Origin: Epiperipatus broadwayi
Taxonomy: Eukaryota; Onychophora; Udeonychophora; Euonychophora; Peripatidae
Direction of reading: 5' to 3'
Length of the DNA stretch: 64,000 nucleotides
Assembly (NCBI GenBank): GCA_028023455.1
Contig: JAQFVV010006542.1
Coordinates: forward strand, 647,271-711,270
Part shown: piece by piece, positions 25,892 to 40,031 of the stretch
How positions within the stretch are numbered: the stretch's first letter is position 1
Layout of the letters: each line of letters opens with the position of its first letter
Notes under the pieces: generated by a model
Seen by the model: only the letters and a program-made list of their open reading frames with translations
Told to the model about the DNA's origin: nothing
Database searches by the model: none
Translations under genes and position numbers: made by a program

Positions 25892-26260
25892 CATATCTTA
25901 AGGAAAATCTGCAATCATTCTAACATCTACAAAAGCAACAACTGCATCTATGAAATACCATGTAAACATGAAAGAATGTATATTGGTAAGACCAGTTGCC
26001 ACATCGAAAAATTATTTCAAGAGCACAAACTGATAACTATAAGAATGAAAAAAGATTTGTCTAAGGTAGCAGATTATGTATATACCAATGAACATATATG
26101 TTTAATTGAGAAAATACAAAGATATTGGATGGAGGAGAAAAGGTACAAAGAAGAAAATTTAAAGAAGCTGTTTACATGACATAGTGAATAACCCTATAGT
26201 CAACTTAGTGTGTCTATTCATAATGTATGGAAATCATTAATCAACTTTGCTCTTAAATAA
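25892..26260 (+). pseudogene. Penelope-like element, GIY-YIG endonuclease fragment
   Basis: The frame through the ATG at 25976 continues upstream to about 25892 without a stop. It reads a CNH...CIYEIPC segment, then MYIGKTSCHIEKLFQEHK and later SKVADYVYTNEHI. This matches the GIY-YIG endonuclease of Penelope-like elements: the tyrosine-isoleucine/glycine strand, two cysteines before it, EHK, and SxxAxH-like positions (here SKVADY, with H replaced by Y). After a stop at 26177 and a frame change, SVSIHNVWKSLINF near 26206-26247 resembles the family's C-terminal tail. No reverse transcriptase domain is visible upstream, so the fragment is a 5'-truncated dead copy. Confidence 0.75.
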
Positions 26261-26299
26261 GTGGAGAAATCAGGAGGAACCTCATGGATAAGTATTTGA

Positions 26300-26475
26300 A
26301 ATTTCTACTGATAAGATGACTCACTTGGTTAGAGTGTTACCTTGAAATTCATTATTTGAGAATGTAAGTGACCACATTTGATTCCTATGCTAATATTCTC
26401 ATTGATCAGGCAAGCAACACTTGAAGAAAAGAGAATAGTAGCTCTTGAAATGTTGTACATATACTAACCTGTGTG
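26300..26475 (+). mobile_element. tRNA-derived SINE copy
   Basis: ACTCACTTGGTTAGAGTGTTA is A-box/D-arm-like and ACATTTGATTCCTATGC is B-box-like about 50 bases later, giving a 75-base tRNA-like head. The body CATTGATCAGGCAAGCAACA recurs as CATTGGTCAGGCTAGCAACA near 41731, which supports a dispersed family. It sits just after the Penelope remnant. Confidence 0.6.
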
Positions 26476-29012
26476 TTATTACTAGCAGTTGAATGCAATT
26501 GGAATATTTAAATAAACTTAAATTTTTCTAAAGACATCCAATACTAGATGATAGAAATAGTCTGATATATAAATACAACTAAAATACTATCATCACAAAC
26601 CTTCAGGAAAGCAATAAATTAATAATGTTTAGTATTTAAGTTATCTTTTTAAAAAGTTAAAAAAGCCAAAAGAAAAAAAAAGAAATGGTTATTAATAAAT
26701 TAAAAGTATGTACTAGAATGTTTTTTTTTAATTTATTCTACAACAAAGCAAGCATAAATAATATTTGCTTATTTGAAAAACAAATTTAAATAATAGTTGG
26801 AAATTATTTTAAAAAGATTTAAAAAATGCTGTAGTAATTTTTTGAAGTTAAATATATATATATGTAAAAAATCTTTTTCAAAAATGCTTTATTATGTGTA
26901 ATGCACTAAAAAAAAAAACAATTAAAAAAACTCTTGAATCACAAATTTAATTGTTGTACATAACTTTAAATAAAAATATGAATCATTAATTGAATCACTA
27001 TTTTTTACTTAATAGTGACTGAATTAATTAATTTATGGATGCTTCATACTTTTATTTAAAATTATGCAAAATTATGATTCAGAATAAAAATGTTTTGTAT
27101 TTTTTCATGTATTATTTATCAAATTAAATAAAGACATTTTTTTGGAAAATATATTTTTATATTTATTATTTTTATTTTACTTTTATTTTTTAAAGTTATT
27201 TATCATAAATAGGAAAACTACAAAATTTAAAGTTTCAAAATTAAGAATGTAAATTATGTTAATATATTTTTAGATTTTTAAAATTAAAATCATCTATATT
27301 AAAATTTAGCTTGTGTTTATGAAGGCAACAGTTTGAAAAAAAAAAAATAATTGAGAAACAATACTTTTTAGTTCCATTATCATTACATTAAATGAAAGTA
27401 TATTTTTAAAGATATGATGCCATCTACTGAGCAGCACCCACACTTACCAAACCATTCCAACATGAATTGAAATGGGGCCTACCAATTCTGTTAGGTGGGG
27501 CAACTCTAAAATATTGCACTGTGATAATGTACCATTTTAATTTTTCAAAATAATCATTTTAAAACTTTTTTTTTTTTTTTTACATAAAATCCTATTCAAA
27601 TGCAAAGAAAAATATATAAATCTCAAAAAAGGCCCACTTGGGTAGAAGTAATTTAAAATTGGTTACAAGACTTTTATTAAGGAAGTGGTTTTAAAAAACA
27701 AATTTTACATAAATAATATTGTAGGAAATTAAGATTTAAAAAAAACATTTACTTAAAAATTATTACGCCCTCTATTGTTCATAACTCAAAATTACTAAAT
27801 TGATTTCAATGCAGTTTAAAATGCAAACTTCCAACACTTTTAATCTGAATAATACTGGCATTAAATTGGAGTATTATCTAAGCTAAACCTAGGTATAAAA
27901 CATAAATAAAATCTGTTTGTAGAAGTAGATTAAAAATTGATTAGGAAGATTTGAACCACAATAAAAAGAAGACAAATAAAAGTTTAAAAAGAAGTAAAAG
28001 AGCAAAAAACTTTAAATTAGCAATGAGATGATAAACAAAATGGTAGAGCAAAGATGAGGGAGAAATTATGAATTCAGTATATGATAGATGTTTAGAAGGC
28101 TTAATAGGGAAACTGGAATGTAAAAGAGATAACAATGAAAAAGAAGAGTTAAAAAAAGAATTGTGGACACTGAAGAACTGAATGAAAATAGTTGTCATTG
28201 GAATAAAATAATGACTGATGTTAAGATATTCTTACAAAGTGAAATGAATTAGAAAGTTAGAAAGTATGTATCAGTGATTTATGGGATAAAAATAATATTC
28301 CATTTATGTTGGATGAGAAAGAAAGTTGAATGAGATATTGATAAATTTGGGTGAGCAATGATAAAAGAAGTTAAACAAAATAAAAAAAATTGAATGAGGC
28401 TTTAAAAAAGTGAATTGATTTTCATAATATAATGCATGTCTAAACAAATGACTTGAAATTGTATTATGAATTATGACTGATAATAATAATGCAGCAAATA
28501 TAAAGATTTAAGAGTGGTTTTATTATTATACTGCCAATGCTTATCTAAATGTTTTGAATAGATGATATTAAAGTATATCACATATATCTACATTTGATGA
28601 ATATTTAGTATATAAATAAGATAGGAAAGCAAGAGTGGCAACAGGTATATAAAAAAATCTTATATGTAGAGAAGAGAAAGTTAATACTTATTTATTTAGA
28701 AGAAAAACATTTGATAATGTATTATGAATAATTCTACATAATATCTTGCAAAACAAAAATAACAATAGAAAGAATATACATTTATTTAAAAATTTGCATA
28801 TTGTAAACATAGTTATGAGCTACAGTGAAAAAAATAATGTAGAGTTTTTGCATTTTTCTTATCTTGCTAAATATATTCTTAGTTGAAATGGTAGATTAGT
28901 GTTTTGATAATAATGCAGTTAGCTCAAAAGGTATAAAGATTCATTGTAATACAACTATTGATGATATGGTGGGATTTCAGATAAGAAACCTAAGCTTCAA
29001 CTGTGATGGATC
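26476..29012. other. Noncoding AT-rich stretch
   Basis: Plus strand strongly purine-rich around 27940-28720. That may be a decayed retroelement coding strand, but no motif can be named. The 85-codon minus frame at 27941-28198 is the pyrimidine-rich complement (F/L/S-rich) and is not a gene. Confidence 0.5.
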
Positions 29013-29021
29013 AATGATAGA

Positions 29022-29339
29022 GATTAAACAACTAAACATCACATGATCACCATCTCTTACTAGCACATAACAGTTATCAAAGAGGCAAAACTCTCCATTA
29101 CAGTAGTGACACCCTACACCAACCAGAGTAATCAATGGATTCCAGAAGGCTTGTGCATAAAATCCCCATTTCTCAGATCCAAGGCTCCTCACTGACAAAG
29201 ACTGCAAGCCAGAAACTAGTCTGGGGATATTGGCTGAGTAGGCACTAGATGGGGATTTTATGCACAAGCCTTCTGGCATCCATTGATTACTCTGATTGGC
29301 ACAGGATGGCACTACTGTAATGGAGAGTTTTGCCTGTTT
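29022..29339. mobile_element. Foldback-like element, copy 5
   Basis: The left tail contains ACATCACATGATCACC. The left arm starts GGCAAAACTCTCCAT near 29084 and turns back near 29165-29250. The right arm ends ATGGAGAGTTTTGCCTGTTT at 29339. AATGATAGA flanks it at 29013-29021 and 29340-29348 (9 of 9, or 11 of 13 if extended). The 146-codon minus ORF covering it is a read-through of repeat sequence. Confidence 0.8.
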
Positions 29340-29348
29340 AATGATAGA

Positions 29349-32300
29349 AGTTATAAAGGATTTAATTAAATATAATTCAAGCAAAATTAAAATAATGTCA
29401 AAAAGCACTGAGTTCATTTACAATAGGATTCAGTGTGGTTTGGTACATTAGTAAAATATCAGACAATAAAGCCTCATGTTCATAACACATCTTTGTGACT
29501 TTTGGTTCTGAAACTCTTTATGAACACTTGAGAAGCCAAACATTATTTTTTTTCTTTTATTAAAAGTAACTGTTGGATAAAATGTCTACTGATATTAAAT
29601 ATTTTGATGTTGGATCATTTTACGATAGAAGTAGTGATACAATATAGAATGCAAATTGCAAATGATTGATCAGTCTTAATAAGAGGAGAACATTTGTGGT
29701 ATATTCAAATTAGATTTATTTTTATAACAAAGACTTATTAAATATTTAGTTTGAAGTATTTATAGAGGGATTTGAATAATAAAACAGATTAGTTGTTTCA
29801 AAAATGCAACTTTGGAGAAGAATAAAGGAGATGAGTTGAAAGAGTAGATGTAAAAATGTTAAAAAGTTTACGTGAAAATGAATATTTATTTGGAAAACTG
29901 TGAGATGAACAAATTTGACTAAGCAACTGGTTTAATGCAAAAAGGTTATAAAAAATATTAAAACAAGTTATTGAGTCTAAAATATAAAGGTATGAAAGAA
30001 TAAAAATCCTTATAGGTAATATTAAGGAGATAACTACTTGTGGATATTTAAAGAATACACCAAAGATAGGAAGGCTTTTAGAAGATGATATTGTTTAGTG
30101 CAAAAGATCAAGCAATTGATAATAATGATTCTATAATTTAAATTTTTGAGATAATTAGTAGATAGGCTAATGTCCTACTCAAAAGGTCACTAAAATTATT
30201 TATAATTTAATAAAATCTATAAATTAAAGATAAAATTATTCTTAAATAGAAAGAATTATTCTAAAAATTATTCAACAAATATTAAAATTTTTATTGTAAA
30301 CAAAAATTAAATCCAAAAATGCAAAAAAAAAAATATAAAATAAAACATAATAAAATATATATCTTAAAGGCATTACAAAGAACATTCTTTGAAAACTTCT
30401 AAATTATGCACACAAAGTAGAAATCTCTTTTTATAAATACATTTAAAAAAATTTAATTTAATTATGCAAAGAGAAAAACAAAGCTAATATCCTGCAACCA
30501 TCTTTATTGGCATTTACATAAAACATTGTACAACTTAATAAGACCTTTTCAGCATATAGGATTCATAATTTACAGACTAAAAGGAATGAAATTTTAAATT
30601 ATTATTTTCTTTATTATTATAATTTATAAAGTATTGTGCAGTAATAAAATGAGTTATATGAACAATGGGTCATAATTTTTTAAAGTATTTGTCTTAATAC
30701 AATTTAAAAAAAAGTATTCAAAACAATTAATTAGATGCTATTTCTTTATCAGTTTTAATGATAACGCCAAATTACTCTAATGTTTGGTGGAGAAACATTT
30801 TGTCAAACATAATGGATTAGATAACAAGTGATTTATATGCAACTGGGCAGAATTCTATTGTAACAGAATTTGTCATATTTAGTAATTTTTAAATTTATAT
30901 TTCATCTAAAAACTATGCTCTTTAGTACAATATTATATAAAATAAAAAGGTTCAAAGCAAAAAATTGTTGTATTTTTAGGATATATCTTATATATATATA
31001 TATATATATATTCTGTTATCATAGTTATTTAAAGATTTTTATTGTTTGTTCATTTTATATTAACTTATATAAATCATATACTACAATTAACTTGAAAATT
31101 AAAACTATAGTATAAACAGAAAAAAATATCTTTTAACAAAAATTACTTTGATAGTTTCTTCACCAATCAGTTGTTTTATTATTTTCATATTAAATGAATA
31201 AGCTAATGCCAATTTATATTCAGGCCAAAAATTGGAATTATGTGTATGTTCCAAAGTAAAAGCTGGATTTGATTCACGATCCATACATTTTAATTGAGAA
31301 ATAAAATAAATAAAAACAATTAAAAATTTAGAATGAATTTATTCAAATAATAAATAGTAAATATTGCTATATTTTTTACATATACATCAATAAAAAAATT
31401 AACATATTTTATTTATTTGTAAAAAAAAATACTTTTTACATTTACAAAAATTTCTTCAAGTCTGGACAAAACATACTATATTCCATTATTTAAGTAAATG
31501 AGAAATATATTAGTTTAATATCAAATTTAATATTTTATGACATGATCGTATTTTAAATCTAATTATGTTTTTCACTTTACATATATAAAATTCAAAACTG
31601 CTTATGGCATATATGATTAGGAATTTTATTTAAAAGGCTTCAGTATACAGATAAGATTCCTGAGATGGAAATATAGTTTACTCATTCAAAATCCATAATA
31701 AGTAAATTTGACATCCCCCTTCCAAATTCTGATTAGAATTAATTTTTTTTTCATTTTTACAATCTGTAGTCAACTTGCAAAACGCAATCTTTAAAATTAA
31801 TTAAATATTTATCTTTTCTTAGACAGAGGACAAAGCAAGAATAAAAAAAATTAAAATTCTCATTTACTGCTTTCTCCATTTCAGTACATCTATAAAGTTA
31901 TTGGAGACCATTTTTTCTGTAATGCTTTATTTATATGCTATTTTATTATTTAGCAATGAAAATAATGCAACGCAATTCTATTATTTGAGATAATATAGTT
32001 AAATCCTAAGTGGTATTTCAAGTATTCTATGTATTAACTTTTTAACAACTTTTAGCATCAAATTATTTTCTTTTTGAAAATTAAGATATAAATTGCCTAA
32101 TTTTATCAATTCATGGCTAAAGCTAAACCTGACTTTAGAAAATATTATTTTCCAAGTTAAAACATGATAGGAAAACACTTTATTATAATTTTTATTACAA
32201 GAAATTTATATTCCTTAATTTTTACTATAATAAAGGTGAATATATATATAACGATTATGTGAATTCATCTATAAATATAGTCATTCTACTAATCCCAAAG

Positions 32301-33470
32301 ATGTGATTGAAGGCTAAAGATTATGCAAAGAAAAAAAAAACACACAAAAATAAATATTGAACAATCTGCTAAAAATTCAAACTGTAAAATAAGAATAATA
32401 AAATTTAACTTGATGATATGATTGCTTTATATTTATACATAGTTGCACATGTAAAAGGAAATGATTGAATTGGAATGATTATAATGCAGACATATTTTCT
32501 GTATGTGTAGATGATCATTTTTGAGTAAAAAAAAGGAGTATTAAACTTAATAGAAAGGGAATAATTGATCTAAAATATTTATAAGATGCAGTAATAAATA
32601 TTTGTTTCAAGATGAAGTATTAAAAATTTGTTTAAAAAGAAAATTTGTAAAATTATACTAAATGAATGAACGTAGATATTAAGGATGAAATATATTTTAA
32701 TATATATATAATTTCAAATATGGGTAAAGAATATATATATATATATATATATATCGATGGATTAGCAACCGCCATCATCAATCGGCTGCTAGTCCCTCGA
32801 AATAGCGGATTTTAATGCAAAATAATATACGGTTTTATCCCAAAAATAATAATTTATCTACATCATACAACCATGAAAACATTAAATATATATATAAGAT
32901 CATATATTTAAAAGCTTTTTATGACAACTTGATATTTGGAAAGTGAAAATAGCCACCAATTCGGTCTGAACTCAGTCATCAGTTTTAAATTGTAAGGAAG
33001 ATGATAAACCATGTTTTTCTTTTTTTAAATGAACTCATTGCTGATCTAATGCTTGCATCCAATTTTATGCTTAAGACCAATTAATATGCCAGAAGTCAGT
33101 TTATTTGGTGATGCAGCCATTACTTTTGTTTTTCATAGTTTATTATTTTTGGCCAAGATCTGATGTTCTTAGGTAATTGTGCAATAACAAAAGGTAGTCA
33201 ATAAAATTAAAATGAGTTTTTTTCTAAAATTGCATGTGTAACTAAAAGGCATAAAAATAAAATGAAAAGTATCTCACACCTAGCTCTATGAAGCTATTAC
33301 CATGACCAGTAGTCCATCAAAGTAATGATGACATCAAAAATCACCTTTTAAAAAGATAGAATGGAATATTATTTCTAAATACTCATCACCATGTAAAAAA
33401 TTTTTAATAAAAAAAAAAGAGCAGTGAAGATTATCATAGATTCAGATAGAAAAATAAAATAATAATAAAT
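29349..33470. other. Noncoding AT-rich stretch
   Basis: No gene supported. Contains a TA tract at 30987-31012 and another at 32731-32753, which abuts the GC-richer patch listed separately. Confidence 0.5.
32754..32815. repeat. GC-richer imperfect hairpin next to (TA)n
   Basis: GGATTAGCAACCG and CGGCTGCTAGTCC form an imperfect stem (about 10 of 13 pairs), set directly against a TA tract. Composition differs sharply from the surroundings, suggesting the end of an unrecognised mobile element. Confidence 0.35.
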
Positions 33471-33474
33471 GAAC

Positions 33475-33700
33475 TTTTTTTTTCTGTTTTTGACTTGATA
33501 ACAAGTTATTGATATATCTGAGATAATATCAATTCAAGAAAATACTATGTGAACAATTAGACAACAATGTATTTCTATTACAATATTTGGACCAGGTTTT
33601 TCTCTTGACATTGAGTATATAATGTCATCATATGTTGATGATATAGTAATATTATCAGTAGACATGAGTGAACATATATGTTTTTTTTTTAAAAAAAAAA
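33475..33700 (+). pseudogene. Possible L1/Tx1-like reverse transcriptase fragment
   Basis: One frame reads FGPGFSLDIEYIM and then SYVDDIVILSVDMSEH near 33628-33675. The YVDD box with hydrophobic flanks and a preceding PGPGF-like block is the arrangement around the catalytic aspartates of L1/Tx1-type LINEs. Only about 70 codons are recognisable. Confidence 0.45.
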
Positions 33701-35218
33701 CACCACAAAAATCCCCAGCATAAAATAAATTACTTGAAAAAATAACTAGTTTACTTTATGATGTCAATGTTCTTGCCTCAACTTCAGAAAACTATATTAT
33801 TGAACAGACAATAAAGGGCTAAGGTTAGAAGTCATGCCCAGAAATTAATTCTGGTCTATAGTAACAGAGAAGCTATAGTCTAAACATTACAGAAATTCTG
33901 TCAATTTTTATTAAGGTCTGAGATAGCTTTGATCTCTGATCACTAAAAATTTAAAATTCCTGAACCACAATTACCTGACTATCAGCTACTTTCCTCCAGG
34001 GATTTAAGTATTTTATAAAGTACTACAAATAACTATCAGAATAGTGTCTAATAATATATTCACAAATATACCGAGCTCTAATATCATTTAATCTATTCAG
34101 CAATACTTAATTAAGTGTGTAAAATGAGCATAAGGCTGATTGTTGATAAGATAATGCAAATTGATTTAAAGTATTTAACTTACAGAGAATAAAATAATAA
34201 GAATTTAAATCATGTTACCCAATATTTAAAAAAATAATGCATTGCTTAAAATATAAAAATAAATAAATATCCAAAAGAATACTGATATAACATAGAAAAC
34301 AGACAATTAAACTCTGGATTGAAGAAGACAGAGATGCATAGAAAGTAGAGATTAATTTTTATCTATGATTAAGCAGTATATAAAATATACCCATTATTTA
34401 TGCACATAATATTGTGCTCAGGAAACAGAGAAGTTGTTATTAGATAGATAATTTTGCTAGCTAAATATCCATAAGAATATTATGCCAGTACAGAGCAATT
34501 TTGAAATATAACAAATTTACAATTTACATTGAGTGTTATAATGTGGATAGAAACTGTCCTGCCATATGTTGAAAATTGACCTCTACTTGACTATAAATAT
34601 ATCTATAGTGTAAAAATTATTGCATATTAATTCTTTGCAATGTAATATTTACATGTTCACAAATTTTATAAAATTGATAAAAACAGGGAAAACATTCTAA
34701 AAAACAATAGTTATCCATTTATCAAAATGCAAAAGTAAAAGAAAATGTGAAAAATAATGAGTGATAGAAATAAGATTAGTTTCAATGCATTTAATTTCAA
34801 AGACATAAATTATTATACATATTTATATGTATCATTATTATGCTACACATATATGCACAAAAAAAGTCTTTAAATAAATACTATAAATAAACTGAAAGCA
34901 TAACAAAAAATGTTCACTCAGACAAACTACATGGATGAATTTTGAATTCTGAATGTATGTTTTTTTTAAACCTTCAATTTGGGAGATTTCTAAATATTGT
35001 TTATTTAGAGCATTTAATTAACACCAAAAGTTCTTTTTTTTTCAAATGTGTTTATGTATAGAGTTATTTTATCCACAATGCTAATTCGAAAAAAATATTT
35101 CTCTAGTGTGTATTAAATAAATCTGCAATAAGAATGGCCTTCATTATTATTTCAAAGAAACATACTTGTTAAAAATCTTTAATAGGCATACAAGATAAAT
35201 TTAGAAAAATATACATTC

Positions 35219-35318
<100 letters not shown>

Positions 35319-38300
35319 CCTTTTGGTTTATTCCATCTATAAACCAAATGTAATAAAATCAAGTAACTGTGGAAAATTTTTTTTTTTTTTTGATGTAAAA
35401 AAAGTTAAAAGTTTTATTTGAAAAAGTAATGGCTATATAACTCAAAACTAACATATATAGAGACAGTTTGTGTTTGTATGGAATATCTATTACTAAAGAG
35501 TTGATGAGAATTAAGATTGAATTGATTATCAGTAGCTTTAGTTAACAGTTTCTTTCTAGAGAATAAGTTTAAAGTTATAGGAAATTATAACGAACATTTA
35601 TGTTTATGATTATCATAAATTATAATTGATTTTAATGCTTGTAATTATAAGAAGTTATGATGGATATTTGTGTTCATATAATCTGAATAATCAGTTTTCT
35701 GTTTCATGTTCTGCACATGTATGTGTGTGTGATACAGATATATGAGTTTGATTTTTTTTCTTTCCTTTATAGAAACTGACATAATTTTCTATTTTATTAA
35801 AAATGTAAATCTAAATAAGAAATTATTTAGATCAAATGAATGTAACCTTTGTTTGACCAAAAAGTGTCACTAAACTTATTTCTTTGACTAATTTTCATAA
35901 ATTGATCACTGATGTGTTAATCAGAAAAATGTGCTTTGAGACAGGGAAAAAAAAGTTGCCAAGATTAACACTTAAGAAAAAGTCATTGTTCATTCTGAGT
36001 GGAGATTTTTTTTTATTAGGTTTGGAAAAGGAATCACTCGTGGGAGGGGGGTTTAACATATGTTTTCTTTTCTCTCTTTCACTCTATAAAAGTGACTGGA
36101 GAAAGTGAATGAAGAACTTTTGCTAATTGAGAACAACGGGCTAACTAACTAAAATTAATCTGTCTCTGAAGGTGTTTTCCAAGTTTTTTTTAAATTTTCT
36201 TACTCAGAATTTAATAATGTATTTAAGTTTTATAGTATACCAAAATATGAATTTTTAATTCATCTAGAAGTGGTGCATATTTCTTTTCCTCACATCAATT
36301 ATGAAGAAGTCAACTTTTAATAAGATATTTTATGCTGAGTATCACAATTTATCCATGCTGCTTATTAAAAATTCATTGAAGGAGAGAACTGTCAAAATTT
36401 GGTATGAGATTGAAACTCCAATTCATATTCTGATAATTATTTGGCTGGTTAAAATTTGTTTGAAGAACTGCAGCAAACTTCTGAAAAATATTTAAAAAGT
36501 TAATTTATGTTAGTAATCAGAAACTGCTTGTTGTCTATAATTTGAACCTCTAAAACGGAAAGGAAGAAAGAGAAACAAATCCATTCAAACCAAGGAAGAA
36601 ACTCATAAAAAAAAGGAAGGTAATCAACAGAACTCTTTAAATTTATTAATTTACCTTGTAGCTACATTCTTGATTTAAAATAACTATTTACGTTTTTATC
36701 TATCTTGATTCAAATGACTGTCTGTGCATTTTATACACATTTAATTAAAAAGAACTGTATGATGTGCAATTATATAGCTATCTCAAATAAAATGAACTGA
36801 ATGTATTAATTGATTGATGGACAGTTGAAGGAACAGACATTGGAAAGAGACTATTGTAATGTTGATATTTATTCTTTATTTGATTTTGTTTACATAATAT
36901 GCCATTTTTTTTTTTTAATATATTTCATTTTGTTTATATAATATGTCACACTCTAATCACTAGGTTATCTTAATGTAATAATTTTTTTTTATTTATGTTA
37001 GAAATGTTTAAGGGAAGAGAAAATGATTTTGGTACCATTTAAGTATAGATGCTCACGTAAATTTAAATTTAAAAGTAAAGAGAGAAATGATATAAATCTT
37101 TTATATTCATAACAAAATTTTAATTTGGGCTTAATATTAAATATAAAGAGTGAGTGGATGGATGGTCATAAAACCCATAATTATGCTGTGAGTGTTGATC
37201 TGTTATTAATATAAATATTAAGTATGTTGTTGGCTTGACTGTTTAAAATTGAAATGATTCATATATGTTTTGATTCGGGATCTGGTTAGTCTTTGTCATT
37301 TATTTAGACTGGAATCAATGTATGTGTGGGCATATATAAAGCTATAAATGCTTGTCATTACTAATGTAAAGTTATCTGACCACCCAATAGATGGGAAATG
37401 GCTGTCTCATGATTTATTTACCATGGCAGTGGAGATGACTGAGTTTCACTCCATTTATTTTGTTAAGAGAGGGAATTATTGATAAAGTTACTGTTTAATT
37501 GTAGAAAATTTTTTGCATGCCAATATAAAGAGTAGGTGTCTAGGCAGGAGCTCTTTACACAATTCTGGATCTTAGGAAAAGATCTCTCTCTGGCTCAAGC
37601 AAACAGTTCAAGTTAGGAGTTGTTGTTTTTAATTTTCCTTACTAAAACACTGCTGTGTGCATGTTATAAATACTGCATGGCGATATATGAAGAGAGTTTT
37701 CTTATGTGGGGTGGAATAAAAGTGGCCCAGAAAAGATAAGGATTCAGTCAGATGTATATGTATGATGAGGAATGACAAAGATTTTAGTTAATAAACTAAC
37801 CGATCTGTGTTGATTTTTTTGTGAATGATGATGAATTGAGGTCATCAAGCTGAGTGGACATACTGACCTATTAAAATATACAGTCAAAAACATAAAGATC
37901 TGACAAGCATGAATGTAAAACTGTGGGTTTTGAATTTAAACCTGTTTGCAAGATCAGTAGAGAATTTGATGGCGTATCATCCTTCTTCATTGGAAATGTG
38001 AAAATTATTGCTTGATAAAATGATTTAGAAATTTAAGATTATTTCACATTGCTAGTTAGAATAATTGAAATGAATACATTATTTTGGAATAGTCCAATGA
38101 ACAATGTTTATAATAAAAGGGGGGAAGTAGAAATTTATAGGTTTTCTTCTCTTTCAAGATATAAGTTTTCTTAAAGCTAAAATATACGGAATTCTGATTC
38201 CATGTGTGAGGGTTTGTGTTTATTATTATTATTAATTATTCATTTGATAAATAAATGGTTCAAAACAATAAATAAGTCATCTAGAAAAGTAGTTAATTTA

Positions 38301-39939
38301 AACATGTATTCGAACCATAGTCTTTAATAGATCTAAATCATATATTTGAGTGTAGCAATATTATAATTAAGTGTGTTTTTATTTTAATTTTTATCATTAT
38401 TGTTAATGTAATAAAGTTTACTATTGTTATAAAACTACATTGTGTCTTGTGTTTTGATGTTTCAAATATCTCCAGAATCTATATATCCAGCACCTATATT
38501 TAAAATAATATTAGTTCATATTTAAATTTAATTATTTATTTTATAATGATAATTTATTTCCAAGATCGATTTGCAGTAGTAATTATTATATTGTTTTCAT
38601 ATTCGATTCACATAGTTAATTTTATATTGATAAGTTGTTTCCATGATTGATTTACAGTATTAATTTTATCTTTTAATATTTCTAGATTCGATTAATATAA
38701 TTCATTTTATATAAGTCATTTTACAAACTTCATTTTCACATAATTTATTGTCATAATTAATTTGCCTAATCTACTTTTATGATTTATTTCCGTAATTTAC
38801 TTTCATAAGTAAATTTTGATTGATTTATCTGATTAATGTCCATGGTTTACTTCCATAGTTTGCTTTAGCAAAATATGATAGGTTTAAAGTTATTGATTAA
38901 AATTTGGTTAATAAATTAGAAATAATAGAATAAAATGACAGGGAATAGTTGAGTTAAGTTTAATAAATTTAATCTTTTGATTCATTGTAATGTTGTGAAT
39001 ATTGGGAGCAGACCTAAAATCCCTTTTCTGCTCTCGGTGTTTAGAGTGATTACCAATAGTAAATTCGTATCAAATTTCAACTTAGCATATTTGGAATTAT
39101 AACCATTACAATGTAATCGCTTATAAGGGCACCTCTTAACAGATCTAGACCTTGAGAAAGAGCAGTTCAATTATTAATCTAAGAGCTAGTTTGGAAGTCA
39201 AGTAGCATATTATAACAACATTATTATCCGATTATAAAAGTAGGGATCATGAATTGATAGTTGATCGAAAGATATATGTGTGTTCGAGAAATAAGATTAG
39301 GAATTCTCAGATTAGAGAACATAACACAGACATTCCGTGTTATATAATTGTAGCTATTGAAAGTGATAAATGCTGAGAACGAAAAATAAAGTAATGGAAT
39401 TAGATGGGGAGGATCATTTGTGATAATTTTTATCTAATATTAAATTAAATGATAATTTTATATTCTGAACGTAGATTATGAGTTCTCTGCATTGATTACT
39501 GATTTATTTCCAGTCAGATATAAATGAGAACTGTATATAGTATTTCTGTAGTTACCACTCGAGATCAGATATTTATAATAAAGTTGTGGAAGAAAGTTGT
39601 CTCATTATCATGAATTTTATAATAAATTTATCATGAAATATTTACATGACTCATCCGAGTTTGAAATTAAGACCACATAGACTGAATGGTTTTATCAATA
39701 TTATTGTTATTATTATTTTTTTGAGAGACAATTTAATTACTTCCTCCAGTATCTTCTATAGTCCTAAATATGGCTAATGATGATGATCTCTGGTGGGCAT
39801 TACAATTTATAGCTGTAATTTGGCACCTCCGGCATATTTGATCCTAAAGTTAGTATAAACTCAATTGACTAGTTACTTGAAATAAATGAGAATTTATTGA
39901 GGTTGAATAAGTGAAAGATTGCGCAGAGAAAGTTGAGGT

Positions 39940-39942
<3 letters not shown>

Positions 39943-39979
<37 letters not shown>

Positions 39980-39981
39980 TC

Positions 39982-40028
<47 letters not shown>
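39943..40028. repeat. Interrupted (TA)n microsatellite
   Basis: Two TA tracts separated by CATCTATG near 39978-39985. Confidence 0.95.

Positions 40029-40031
<3 letters not shown>

Noticed and set aside
28977-29417. 146-codon minus-strand ORF, one of the longer frames outside the gypsy element
   Set aside because: It reads straight through foldback copy 5 and shares its peptide with ORFs in other copies purely because the DNA is repeated. No domain is visible.
35884-36495. Two adjacent plus-strand ORFs (74 and 64 codons) as exons of a host gene
   Set aside because: No recognisable domain, and AT-rich DNA yields frames of this length by chance. No convincing splice or homology support.
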